DNA of 64,000 bases from Cohnella luojiensis. GTDB lineage: Bacteria > Bacillota > Bacilli > Paenibacillales > Paenibacillaceae. The notes below the pieces were generated by a model that made no database searches, was not told the DNA's origin, and saw only the letters and a list, made by a program, of their open reading frames with translations. Positions 58,191-64,000 of this stretch are shown piece by piece. Made by a program: the position numbers and the translations under genes. Positions within the stretch are counted from its first letter, which is position 1; every line of letters starts with the position of its first letter. The stretch is from positions 1-64,000 of the forward strand of contig NZ_SOMN01000005.1 in assembly GCF_004564235.1 (NCBI RefSeq), in the 5' to 3' direction.

Positions 58191-58487
58191 TCTGACGATA
58201 TCCCCTTGGCTCAGAATAAGGAGAGCTGCCGGGCTTCCCATTATTGGTTCCCTTTTGACGATATCCCTTTGGCTCAGAATTGAAAAATTCGCATAATTAT
58301 CAAGCTTCCATCTTTAACTACTTTTGACGATATCCCTTTGGCTCAGAATTGAAAAATTCGCATAAGTATCGAGCTTCCATTTTTGACTACCTTTGACGAT
58401 ATCCCTTTTGCTCAGATATGAAATTATGCTCAAGAAACTCGTTTTCCATCACTAACTCCCATTTGGCGGTATCCCCATGGCTCAGCA
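58191..58487 (+). repeat. Left array: five 26-nt repeats
   Basis: Copies at 58191-58216, 58254-58279, 58323-58348, 58392-58417 and 58462-58487. The consensus is TTTGACGATATCCC, four variable bases (mostly TTTG), then GCTCAGAA. Start-to-start distances are 63, 69, 69 and 70. The intervening DNA of copies 2 and 3 is also alike (TTGAAAAATTCGCATAA...), so whole units of about 69 were duplicated. The outer copies are the most diverged. Confidence 0.9.
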
Positions 58488-58581
58488 AGAGAAGGTGATA
58501 TAGCATAGCCGCTAAAAATGATGGCATGAGTAGCCTTCGAAAAACAATCGTATTTGAGACCGAATAAACAACGTGAATTTG

Positions 58582-59511
58582 TTACCCTACTTGTTGAGCC
58601 TTCCTATCTGTATTACGTGTGAGCCGTAAAGATCTTGTGTTAGCAGCGCGACCAATAAGAATCGGATTAGTTATGGTAGGCGTAATTGCACAATCCTGTA
58701 GCAAATCGTTGAATCTCGAGCTGTTTTTATGATTTGAATGATAGCAGTATTGGTCAAGGTATGCTTGCAAATGCTTAGGGCCAATACCGCGAAACAATCT
58801 CCCCAGCCACGAAGTCACATAATAACTTTCCCAAACCAAAGTTTTGTTCATCCCACGGCCGTATCGTCGCGTGATTATCGTATTTTTTGCAAACAATGGC
58901 TCCACATGCTTCTGGATAAACGGTTTGGGATCGGGACTGTCGTATTTATCCCGCAGCCCTTTTTTGGATTGGAGCTTTATTTTAATATAACCAATGTCCC
59001 CTTCTTTATTGTCTGAAGTACCGATAAGAATTGATTGTTCCTGCTTATCCAATTCAAAAGTCGGTGTTAATCGTCTGCAATATAAAGCATCGCTGACACG
59101 AACGATCCCTGACAATAAATGAGCGGAGTCCGAATGACTCATGGCATGGCGAATCTTGTGGCAAATCAGCCAAGCGGTTTTGTATGTAACTCCGATTAGT
59201 TCGGACAGCTGACGCGCATTAACGCTGCTCGGTCTAGCATGAAGGTGAATAGCCTGAAACCATAAGCGCAAGGGTGTTCGGCTGCCTTCCATGATTGTGC
59301 CGACTATTACGGAGGTCTGAGTTTTGCAACTATGACATTGATATAAAGGTAATCGGCGCGTAGAGATCAGGTAAGCTTCGGAATGCTGACAGCGCGGGCA
59401 GCGAAAGCCGTTCGGCCACTTAGCGTTGAACAGTGCTTCAATACAATCCTTATCGCTGTCATATCGGCTACAGAATGCCTGGAAGGCTTCTGCATCAAGT
59501 CGCAAGCTCAT
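58582..59511 (-). CDS. IS1595-like transposase, catalytic triad apparently degenerate
   Basis: This 309-residue protein has an N-terminal zinc ribbon (CPRC...CHSC, about 40-65) and an HTH-like segment (ARQLSELIGVTYKTAWLICHKIR), as in IS1595/ISXO2 transposases. The C-terminal half follows the family (WLGRLFRGIGPKHLQAYLDQY). However, where the family has VDEAY with the first catalytic Asp, this protein reads VSDALY. The region of the second Asp (IITRRYGRGMNK) has no clear Asp. Activity is therefore doubtful. The start is ATG 59511 behind AGGAGAGGG; GTG 59520 would add three residues. The frame is fully open, so it is under selection or young. Confidence 0.8.
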   Translation of the reverse strand: MSLRLDAEAFQAFCSRYDSDKDCIEALFNAKWPNGFRCPRCQHSEAYLISTRRLPLYQCHSCKTQTSVIVGTIMEGSRTPLRLWFQAIHLHARPSSVNARQLSELIGVTYKTAWLICHKIRHAMSHSDSAHLLSGIVRVSDALYCRRLTPTFELDKQEQSILIGTSDNKEGDIGYIKIKLQSKKGLRDKYDSPDPKPFIQKHVEPLFAKNTIITRRYGRGMNKTLVWESYYVTSWLGRLFRGIGPKHLQAYLDQYCYHSNHKNSSRFNDLLQDCAITPTITNPILIGRAANTRSLRLTRNTDRKAQQVG

Positions 59512-59544
59512 TCCAAACACCCTCTCCTGAAATGGATGCGAATA

Positions 59545-59800
59545 TTCTGAGTGACGGGGATACCGTGAAAGAGAGTATGAGACAGGGAGTACAGAAAATA
59601 TTGCTGAGCGACGGGGATACCGTGAAAGAGAGACGAGGTACGGGGAGTGCCGAAGGAGATGCTGAGCGACGGGGATACCGTGAAAGAGAGTATGGGACAG
59701 GGAGTACAGAAAATATTGCTGAGCGACCGGGATATCGTGAAAAGAGAGTGAGGACGGTGGGACGCGAAAAGAGTTGCTGAGCGACCGGGATATCGTGAAA
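59545..59800 (-). repeat. Right array: five 26-nt repeats, inverted relative to the left array
   Basis: Copies at 59545-59570, 59602-59627, 59660-59685, 59717-59742 and 59775-59800. On the plus strand they read TGCTGAGCGAC, then SGGGATAYCGTGAAA; the reverse strand gives the left-array pattern TTTCACGRTATCCC...GCTCAGCA. Start-to-start distances are 57, 58, 57 and 58. Spacers 1 and 3 (31 nt) differ at one base. They lie between the transposase start and the spoIID promoter region. Confidence 0.9.
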
Positions 59801-59916
59801 GGGCTGTCAGTCCCGGACAGGTTCTACCTTCTCCGAATCTCGCATATTTTGAAAGCATCGGTTTGGCTATTATATTCGATGCCTCCGAAATTCATTTAGG
59901 CAGAGGTGGGCCGGTG

Positions 59917-61059
59917 ATGTCGAGATTTGCAGTGAAGCGGCCTCGCGCAAGATTCAATCTTTGGCACGCATTCTCCGCAGGGATATTAATCTCCGCGATC
60001 CTATGGTTTGCGGTACACGGTGCAGCAAAAGAAGATGGGAGAAAAAATTCGCACACCTCAGGAGTCGTAGAATACGGAATGCAAGATATCTCACAACCGC
60101 AAGCGAAGACTATTCCGCATCACAATTCAGGTGTTAAGCCTGAAACGCCAAAAGTTCGGAACAATGCAGAAGGAAAAGAGCTTACATCGAACCAGTCTTT
60201 GATAAAAGTTTATCTATCCAAGTCTCGCAGCATTGAAACCGTTCCTTTGGAAACTTACGTTAAAGGCGTCGTGGCGGCGGAGATGCCGCTAGATTTCGAG
60301 CCGGCGGCACTTCAAGCGCAAGCTATCGCGGCCAGAACTTATATCATACGAAGAATGCGGTTGAATGATCATTCAGGTATGCCCGTCATTAACGCGGATG
60401 TGACGGATACGCAATCTCACCAGGTATACCGCTCGCTCAATGACATGCGCATGCTTCAGAGGGAGAATAAAGCAGGCTGGAGCAAAGTGAACGATGCGGT
60501 CGAGAAAACGGCGGGCGAGGTTATTACCTACGGCGGTGAGCTGATAGAGGCTTTATTTTTCTCGACGAGCAATGGACGCACGGAAAATTCCGAAGAGGTT
60601 TTCCCGAATCAACTTCCTTATCTGCGGTCCGTGGCAAGTCCATGGGACAAGCAGGAATCACCAAGAGCGGAAGAGGCGATTGAGATGCCCTTGAAAGATT
60701 TTTATGCTAAATTAGGCGTAGGAGTAAGTCCTGCTAGCATAAATCTCGCGGGAACCAAGCCTATCCGCATACTAGAATGGACAGCCGGGAAGCGAGTGAA
60801 GCTAATGGTAGCGGGGAACAAGAAGCTAACCGGCGAGGAAGTTCGCAATAAACTAGGATTACGTTCCGCATCCTTCGATTGGAAGATCGGCAAAAACAAG
60901 ATTACCCTCAAAGTCTATGGAAGCGGACACGGAGTAGGGATGAGCCAATGGGGGGCGGAAGGCATGGCGAAGGCGGGGAAATCGGCGTATCAGATCATCG
61001 CTCACTATTATACCGGTGCCCGAACGGAGAAAGTTTCAAAGCTTGCGAATGGCTCGTAA
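59917..61059 (+). CDS. spoIID: Stage II sporulation protein D
   Basis: This 380-residue membrane-anchored lytic transglycosylase degrades septal peptidoglycan during engulfment. The N-terminal helix (about 16-34) is followed by a linker of about 60 residues and the SpoIID domain with LETYVKGVVAAEMP (catalytic Glu122), AQAIAARTYI and the zinc/substrate motif GSGHGVGMSQWGA. ATG 59917 follows AGAGGTGGG; the open frame to 59863 is promoter DNA. GCATATT at about 59848 could be a sigma-E -35, but no proper -10 is seen. Longer linker than in Bacillus. Confidence 0.95.
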   Translation: MSRFAVKRPRARFNLWHAFSAGILISAILWFAVHGAAKEDGRKNSHTSGVVEYGMQDISQPQAKTIPHHNSGVKPETPKVRNNAEGKELTSNQSLIKVYLSKSRSIETVPLETYVKGVVAAEMPLDFEPAALQAQAIAARTYIIRRMRLNDHSGMPVINADVTDTQSHQVYRSLNDMRMLQRENKAGWSKVNDAVEKTAGEVITYGGELIEALFFSTSNGRTENSEEVFPNQLPYLRSVASPWDKQESPRAEEAIEMPLKDFYAKLGVGVSPASINLAGTKPIRILEWTAGKRVKLMVAGNKKLTGEEVRNKLGLRSASFDWKIGKNKITLKVYGSGHGVGMSQWGAEGMAKAGKSAYQIIAHYYTGARTEKVSKLANGS

Positions 61060-61093
61060 ATCCGCCCTTAAATAGACTTTCACTATAAAAATT

Positions 61094-61123
61094 GTAATCT
61101 TTCAAAGTAAACAGGTATAAAAC
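61094..61123 (+). promoter_or_regulatory. Candidate sigma-F promoter of spoIIQ
   Basis: GTAAT (61094-61098), exactly 15 bases, then GGTATAAAAC (61114-61123) resembles the sigma-F consensus; spoIIQ is sigma-F dependent in Bacillus. The match is partial. Confidence 0.35.
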
Positions 61124-61165
61124 CTCTTCACCTGGTAAGAATGGCTTACTGAGGTGATGATAATA

Positions 61166-61912
61166 ATGAATGAAGGAAACAACAACAACAAAACACCAAG
61201 AAAAGTCGAAGAGTCTTACAAGTCAGTTGCGGGATCGTCTCCCGCTGTCAGGCCTACCGGATGGAAAAAGTTCCTTTCCAAGCGCTGGGTATTCCCTGCA
61301 GCTTACATGGCCGCGGCAGCAATCATCGTTACGATTCTCTGGCTGAATTCGGGGACGGATCCGAAAGATCCGCAGCAAGCCGTTCCCGGTCTGACAGGCG
61401 TCGAGGGCGAAGCCACGGTTAACGGAGAGAACAGTCAGGAAGCAACAGCAGTAATCGTTAACGGAGAAACTCTTCGTTGGCCGGTAGAAAAGATCGAGGA
61501 TATGACCACGATTCTTCCGTTCTATGATGCAACGGCGTCCGTGGAAGAACGCGAAGCGGCTATGGTAGAGTACGATAACACGTTCTCTCCGCACATGGCT
61601 ACCGACTTGGCACGCAAAGATGCCGCGTCGTTCGAAGTCGTGGCTGCTCTGAGCGGTAAGGTGACGGTAGCAGGACAAACTCCGACCAACGGCTACGAGG
61701 TGCAAATCGAGCACCCGAACGGATTGGTTACCGTGTACCAAAGCTTAACTGATCTGAAGGTTCAAGTCGGTGACGAAATCGAGCAAGGCGATGTGATCGC
61801 ATCCGCCGGACAAAGCGAATTGGAACCTGCAGAAGGTATTCACGTACACTTCGAGGTCCTGAACAACGGTCAATCCGTTAATCCGAGCACGCTGATCAAA
61901 TCCGCGAAGTAA
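61166..61912 (+). CDS. spoIIQ: SpoIIQ-like forespore LytM-domain protein
   Basis: This 248-residue forespore membrane protein has a short cytoplasmic N-terminus, one helix (43-60) and a C-terminal M23/LytM domain (about 140-240). In Bacillus it forms the SpoIIQ-SpoIIIAH channel across the intermembrane space. The position between spoIID and spoIIID fixes the identity. Unlike B. subtilis SpoIIQ, which has lost a metal ligand, this protein keeps His143, Asp147 (HMATD) and the HVH pair (His226, His228). ATG 61166 follows GAGGTGAT; upstream GTG/ATG codons lie in the ribosome site. Confidence 0.92.
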   Translation: MNEGNNNNKTPRKVEESYKSVAGSSPAVRPTGWKKFLSKRWVFPAAYMAAAAIIVTILWLNSGTDPKDPQQAVPGLTGVEGEATVNGENSQEATAVIVNGETLRWPVEKIEDMTTILPFYDATASVEEREAAMVEYDNTFSPHMATDLARKDAASFEVVAALSGKVTVAGQTPTNGYEVQIEHPNGLVTVYQSLTDLKVQVGDEIEQGDVIASAGQSELEPAEGIHVHFEVLNNGQSVNPSTLIKSAK

Positions 61913-61929
61913 AAGAGATCGCAAGAATG

Positions 61930-61979
61930 TAGGGAGACTTCATCGCAGACGATGCGATAGAGTCTCCCTATTTCTTTTT
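61930..61979 (+). terminator. Terminator of spoIIQ
   Basis: TAGGGAGACT (61930-61939) pairs with AGTCTCCCTA (61961-61970), with an inner ATCGCA/TGCGAT, followed by TTTCTTTTT. Confidence 0.9.
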
Positions 61980-62118
61980 GCTCTGGGAGGGTCGTCCCAT
62001 TCAGCGTCCAGCGGTGCAAGTTTTTTGCGAATCGGACGGAACGCCCGCAATTAACCCTTACAAGCTGGATTTGCAACACCATACGAATATCGTAATCGTT
62101 GGAAAAGCCGACAAATAA
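61978..62118 (+). CDS. Possible small ORF or gene remnant, 46 residues
   Basis: A frame from TTG 61978 to TAA 62116-62118 reads LWEGRPIQRPAVQVFCESDG, then TPAINPYKLDLQHHTN and IVIVGKADK. The composition is protein-like (regular beta-strand pattern, few rare residues), but no ribosome site precedes it and it begins in the T-tract of the spoIIQ terminator. It may be the tail of a lost gene. I do not recognise the family. The minus-strand frame over the same bases looks less protein-like. Confidence 0.3.
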   Translation: MLWEGRPIQRPAVQVFCESDGTPAINPYKLDLQHHTNIVIVGKADK

Positions 62119-62136
62119 CCATATGTACATGCCTTG

Positions 62137-62169
62137 AAGACAGCGGGGAATTTCCCTTCCGTCTTTTTT
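62137..62169 (+). terminator. Terminator-like hairpin before spoIIID
   Basis: AAGACAGCGGGGAA pairs with TTCCCTTCCGTCTT (with mismatches), and a T6 run follows. It supports the idea that something is transcribed through 61978-62118. Confidence 0.7.
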
Positions 62170-62259
62170 CTTAGGGCTAAAGGAGCACTAAAAAGCCCGC
62201 TAGACCTATGAATCGCGTCAAAAAAGGGACTTTCCTAGCTTGTCAGGCTTGGCAACCTA

Positions 62260-62287
62260 GAATAAGTGACCGCGCCCCTCATATACT
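62260..62287 (+). promoter_or_regulatory. Candidate sigma-E promoter of spoIIID
   Basis: GAATAAG (62260-62266), 13 bases, then CATATACT (62280-62287) resembles the sigma-E -10 CATACAnT. spoIIID is sigma-E dependent in Bacillus. It lies 33 bases ahead of the GTG start. Confidence 0.4.
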
Positions 62288-62319
62288 GTACCAATCTATT
62301 TCAGCAGGGAGGCGGGAGC

Positions 62320-62607
62320 GTGCACGATTACATCAAGGAACGCACGATCAAGATTGGCCGAAGCATAGTGGAGACGCGCAATACGGTGCGTACGATAGCC
62401 AAGGAATTCGGCGTCTCCAAAAGCACGGTGCATAAAGACCTAACTGAGCGCTTGCCGGAAATTAATCCGGACCTGGCAGACCAGGTAAAGCACATTCTTG
62501 AGTATCATAAGTCGATCCGGCACCTAAGGGGGGGGGAAGCGACCAAAATCAAATACAAGAAGACGACCGTCAAAAAACGGGAAGTTATGACAGCGGGGAA
62601 GGCATAA
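62320..62607 (+). CDS. spoIIID: Stage III sporulation transcriptional regulator SpoIIID
   Basis: This 95-residue DNA-binding protein of the mother cell is very close to the B. subtilis protein: VHDYIKERTIKIG, the helix-turn-helix TIAKEFGVSKSTVHKDL and the basic C-terminal region HLRGGEATKIKYKK. It activates and represses sigma-E regulon genes. GTG 62320 follows GGGAGG with seven-base spacing; the longer frame upstream lies in the promoter region. Confidence 0.97.
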   Translation: MHDYIKERTIKIGRSIVETRNTVRTIAKEFGVSKSTVHKDLTERLPEINPDLADQVKHILEYHKSIRHLRGGEATKIKYKKTTVKKREVMTAGKA

Positions 62608-62712
62608 TTTTGCTAATGATGTCGAAAAGAAAGAAGGATTTACCGCATTAGCAGCGAATATTATACTATTACGATATCAGACACTCCATATTTGGCGAGG
62701 GATAATAGACGC

Positions 62713-63711
62713 ATGTTAAGCAAAGACATTGGCATCGATCTGGGTACGGCTAACGTATCCATTCACGTAAAAGGCAAAGGAGTCGTGCTCGACGAGCCTT
62801 CCGTGGTCGCCATCGAGAGCGACACCCGCAAGGTACTTGCTGTAGGAGAGGAAGCCCATCGAATGGTCGGGCGTACTCCGGGCAATATCATCGCTATCCG
62901 TCCGCTTAGAGACGGCGTTATTGCCGACTTCGAAGTGACGGAAATGATGCTTAAGGCGTTCATTCAACGCGTTGGAGGCCGGAATTGGTATAGCCGTCCG
63001 CGAATTCTGATATGCGCTCCGTCGAATATTACGTCAGTGGAACAGAAAGCGATCCGCGAAGCGGCCGAGAGAAGCGGCGCCAAGGAAGTCTTCCTCGAGG
63101 AAGAAGCGAAGGCGGCTGCGATCGGCGCCGGGATGGATATTTTCCAACCGAGCGGAAATATGGTAGTCGATATAGGCGGAGGTACGACGGATGTTGCCGT
63201 TCTTTCCATGGGCGACGTCGTAACCGCCTCTTCTCTTAAAGTCGCGGGGGACAAGTTCGACGCCGCGATCATGAGATACATAAAGAACAAATATAAGCTG
63301 TTAATCGGCGAACGTACGAGCGAAGATATCAAGATCAAGATCGGAACCGTCCATCTCGGCGGCCGCAGGGAAGAGATGGATATTCGCGGCAGGGATATGG
63401 TCACGGGTCTGCCTCTTACGGTTACGATACATTCGGATGAAGTTCGCGAAGCATTGTGGGAGCCCGTAATGTCCATCGTTGCTTCGGCTAAGACGGTTTT
63501 GGAGCGTACGCCGCCGGAATTATCCGCGGACATCATCGACCGCGGCGTTATTCTGACCGGCGGCGGCGCGCTTCTCGACGGACTCGACGCATTGCTCTCG
63601 GACGAGATCAAGGTACCGGTCCTCATCGCGGAGGACCCTATGCATTGCGTCGTTAAGGGAACAGGAATCATGCTGGAGCATCTGGACAAAATGACCCGCA
63701 AGCTGGGATAA
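62713..63711 (+). CDS. mbl: MreB-like cell-shape protein Mbl
   Basis: This 332-residue actin-like filament protein guides cell-wall synthesis. It begins MLSKDIGIDLGTANVSIHVKG, with phosphate-1 motif DLGTAN, phosphate-2 VVDIGGGTTDVAV and adenosine motif LTGGGALL. Position after spoIIID identifies it as Mbl rather than MreB or MreBH. ATG 62713 follows GAGGGA by about ten bases; the TTG at 62692 precedes the ribosome site. Confidence 0.95.
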   Translation: MLSKDIGIDLGTANVSIHVKGKGVVLDEPSVVAIESDTRKVLAVGEEAHRMVGRTPGNIIAIRPLRDGVIADFEVTEMMLKAFIQRVGGRNWYSRPRILICAPSNITSVEQKAIREAAERSGAKEVFLEEEAKAAAIGAGMDIFQPSGNMVVDIGGGTTDVAVLSMGDVVTASSLKVAGDKFDAAIMRYIKNKYKLLIGERTSEDIKIKIGTVHLGGRREEMDIRGRDMVTGLPLTVTIHSDEVREALWEPVMSIVASAKTVLERTPPELSADIIDRGVILTGGGALLDGLDALLSDEIKVPVLIAEDPMHCVVKGTGIMLEHLDKMTRKLG

Positions 63712-63736
63712 CCGACGCGAACGAGGAGGCAGCTCC

Positions 63737-64000
63737 ATGTTAAGAGGATTGTATACGGCAGCATCCGGAATGTTGGCCCAGCAGCGGCGTCACGATACGA
63801 TAACGAACAATATAGCTAACCTTAACACACCCGGATTCAAGGGAAGCAATGCAATCACTCGCACATTTCCCGAGATGCTGATATCCGCCATGGGCGGAGC
63901 CAATCCTCCCGAAGGCAGCTTAGGTAAGCTGAGCACGGGAGTGTTCACGGAAGAAAACCTGATGAGTATGATTCAGGGCGATTTGAAGGAGACTTACCGT
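63737..64000 (+). CDS. flhO: Flagellar basal-body rod protein, FlhO/FlgG type (3' end outside window)
   Basis: The first 88 codons are visible. The N-terminal motif MLRGLYTAASGMLAQQRRHDTITNNIANLNTPGFK is the standard rod/hook protein N-terminus (seen here in pieces around ASGM and NNIANLNTPGFK). In Bacillus, flhO and flhP follow mbl in this position and encode distal rod proteins. The ATG follows GAGGAGG. The frame is open to the window edge. Confidence 0.93.
   Translation, partial: MLRGLYTAASGMLAQQRRHDTITNNIANLNTPGFKGSNAITRTFPEMLISAMGGANPPEGSLGKLSTGVFTEENLMSMIQGDLKETYR

Larger units (their letters stand above)
58191..59800. mobile_element. IS1595-like element or repeat-associated transposase block with multi-copy inverted ends
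   Basis: A minus-strand transposase gene is flanked on each side by five copies of one 26-nt repeat family. The left and right arrays are in opposite orientation, both reading inward in the same sense like terminal inverted repeats. The block separates murA from spoIID, which are neighbours in Bacillus. No target-site duplication is obvious at 58190/59801. It could be a transposon with several transposase-binding sites per end (as Tn7-like ends have) or a domesticated transposase that maintains repeats (as RAYT proteins do with REPs). Boundaries are set by the outermost repeats. Confidence 0.65.

Noticed and set aside
59545-59800. CRISPR-like array (five 26-nt repeats, 31-32-nt spacers)
   Set aside because: Spacers are similar to each other and two are almost identical, the repeats vary, a related inverted array lies on the other side of a transposase gene, and no cas gene is present.
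61870-62130. 86-residue minus-strand frame downstream of spoIIQ
   Set aside because: It runs antisense across the spoIIQ end and terminator with no ribosome site; the plus-strand frame there is more protein-like.

Overview
The window looks like a chromosome segment of a spore-forming Bacillota of the Paenibacillaceae type (Paenibacillus/Cohnella-like). This is inferred from four things: the sporulation genes spoIIR, spoIID, spoIIQ and spoIIID; the order DUF1146-murA-spoIID-spoIIQ-spoIIID-mbl-flagellar rod gene known from Bacillus; strong AGGAGG ribosome sites with many GTG/TTG starts; and S-layer-homology and stalk-domain proteins. No tRNA or rRNA gene is visible.

Layout. 1-5.8 kb: the right end of an IS200/IS605 element (TnpB C-terminus and omega RNA) abuts a YeiH-type transporter with its divergent LysR regulator. 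Small redox genes follow (FrnE/DsbA-like, aldo/keto reductase, Rrf2 regulator, thioredoxin). 5.8-9.4 kb: a two-component system overlaps a membrane-cytochrome/molybdopterin oxidoreductase fusion. 9.4-20.9 kb: small proteins and lipoproteins, ychF, then a GH29 alpha-fucosidase, an AraC-type sensor-regulator and an ABC sugar importer (two permeases and a binding lipoprotein), then a stalk-domain protein. 21-25.8 kb: an ABC-2 exporter, prfA and prmC. 25.8-27.3 kb: a 51-nt satellite array, a heptad-repeat coiled-coil gene and a remnant resembling threonine synthase. 27.4-35.6 kb: spoIIR, ywlC, mntP, ywlE, a ZTP riboswitch ahead of ywlG-glyA, an SLH protein, upp and mnaA. 35.7-43.1 kb: the complete F1Fo ATP synthase operon (atpZ, atpI, atpBEFHAGDC). 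43.2-54 kb: a dps gene and an 11-gene complex I operon (nuoABCDHIJKLMN) without the NADH module NuoEFG. 54-64 kb: a subtilase with three PPC-like repeats, then the murA/sporulation/cell-shape block, which ends in a flagellar rod gene cut by the window edge.

The genes fall into three connected themes. Energy conversion: complex I-like oxidoreductase feeding the ATP synthase. One-carbon and nucleotide metabolism: glyA under ZTP control, and upp. Envelope and spore formation: mnaA, murA, spoIID/Q/IID, mbl.

The least ordinary structure is at 58191-59800. A divergent IS1595-like transposase gene, in which I cannot find an intact DDE triad, is bracketed by two arrays of five 26-nt repeats. The arrays belong to one sequence family but lie in inverted orientation. 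The block sits between murA and spoIID, which are adjacent in related bacteria. It resembles either multi-site transposon ends or a repeat-associated domesticated transposase.
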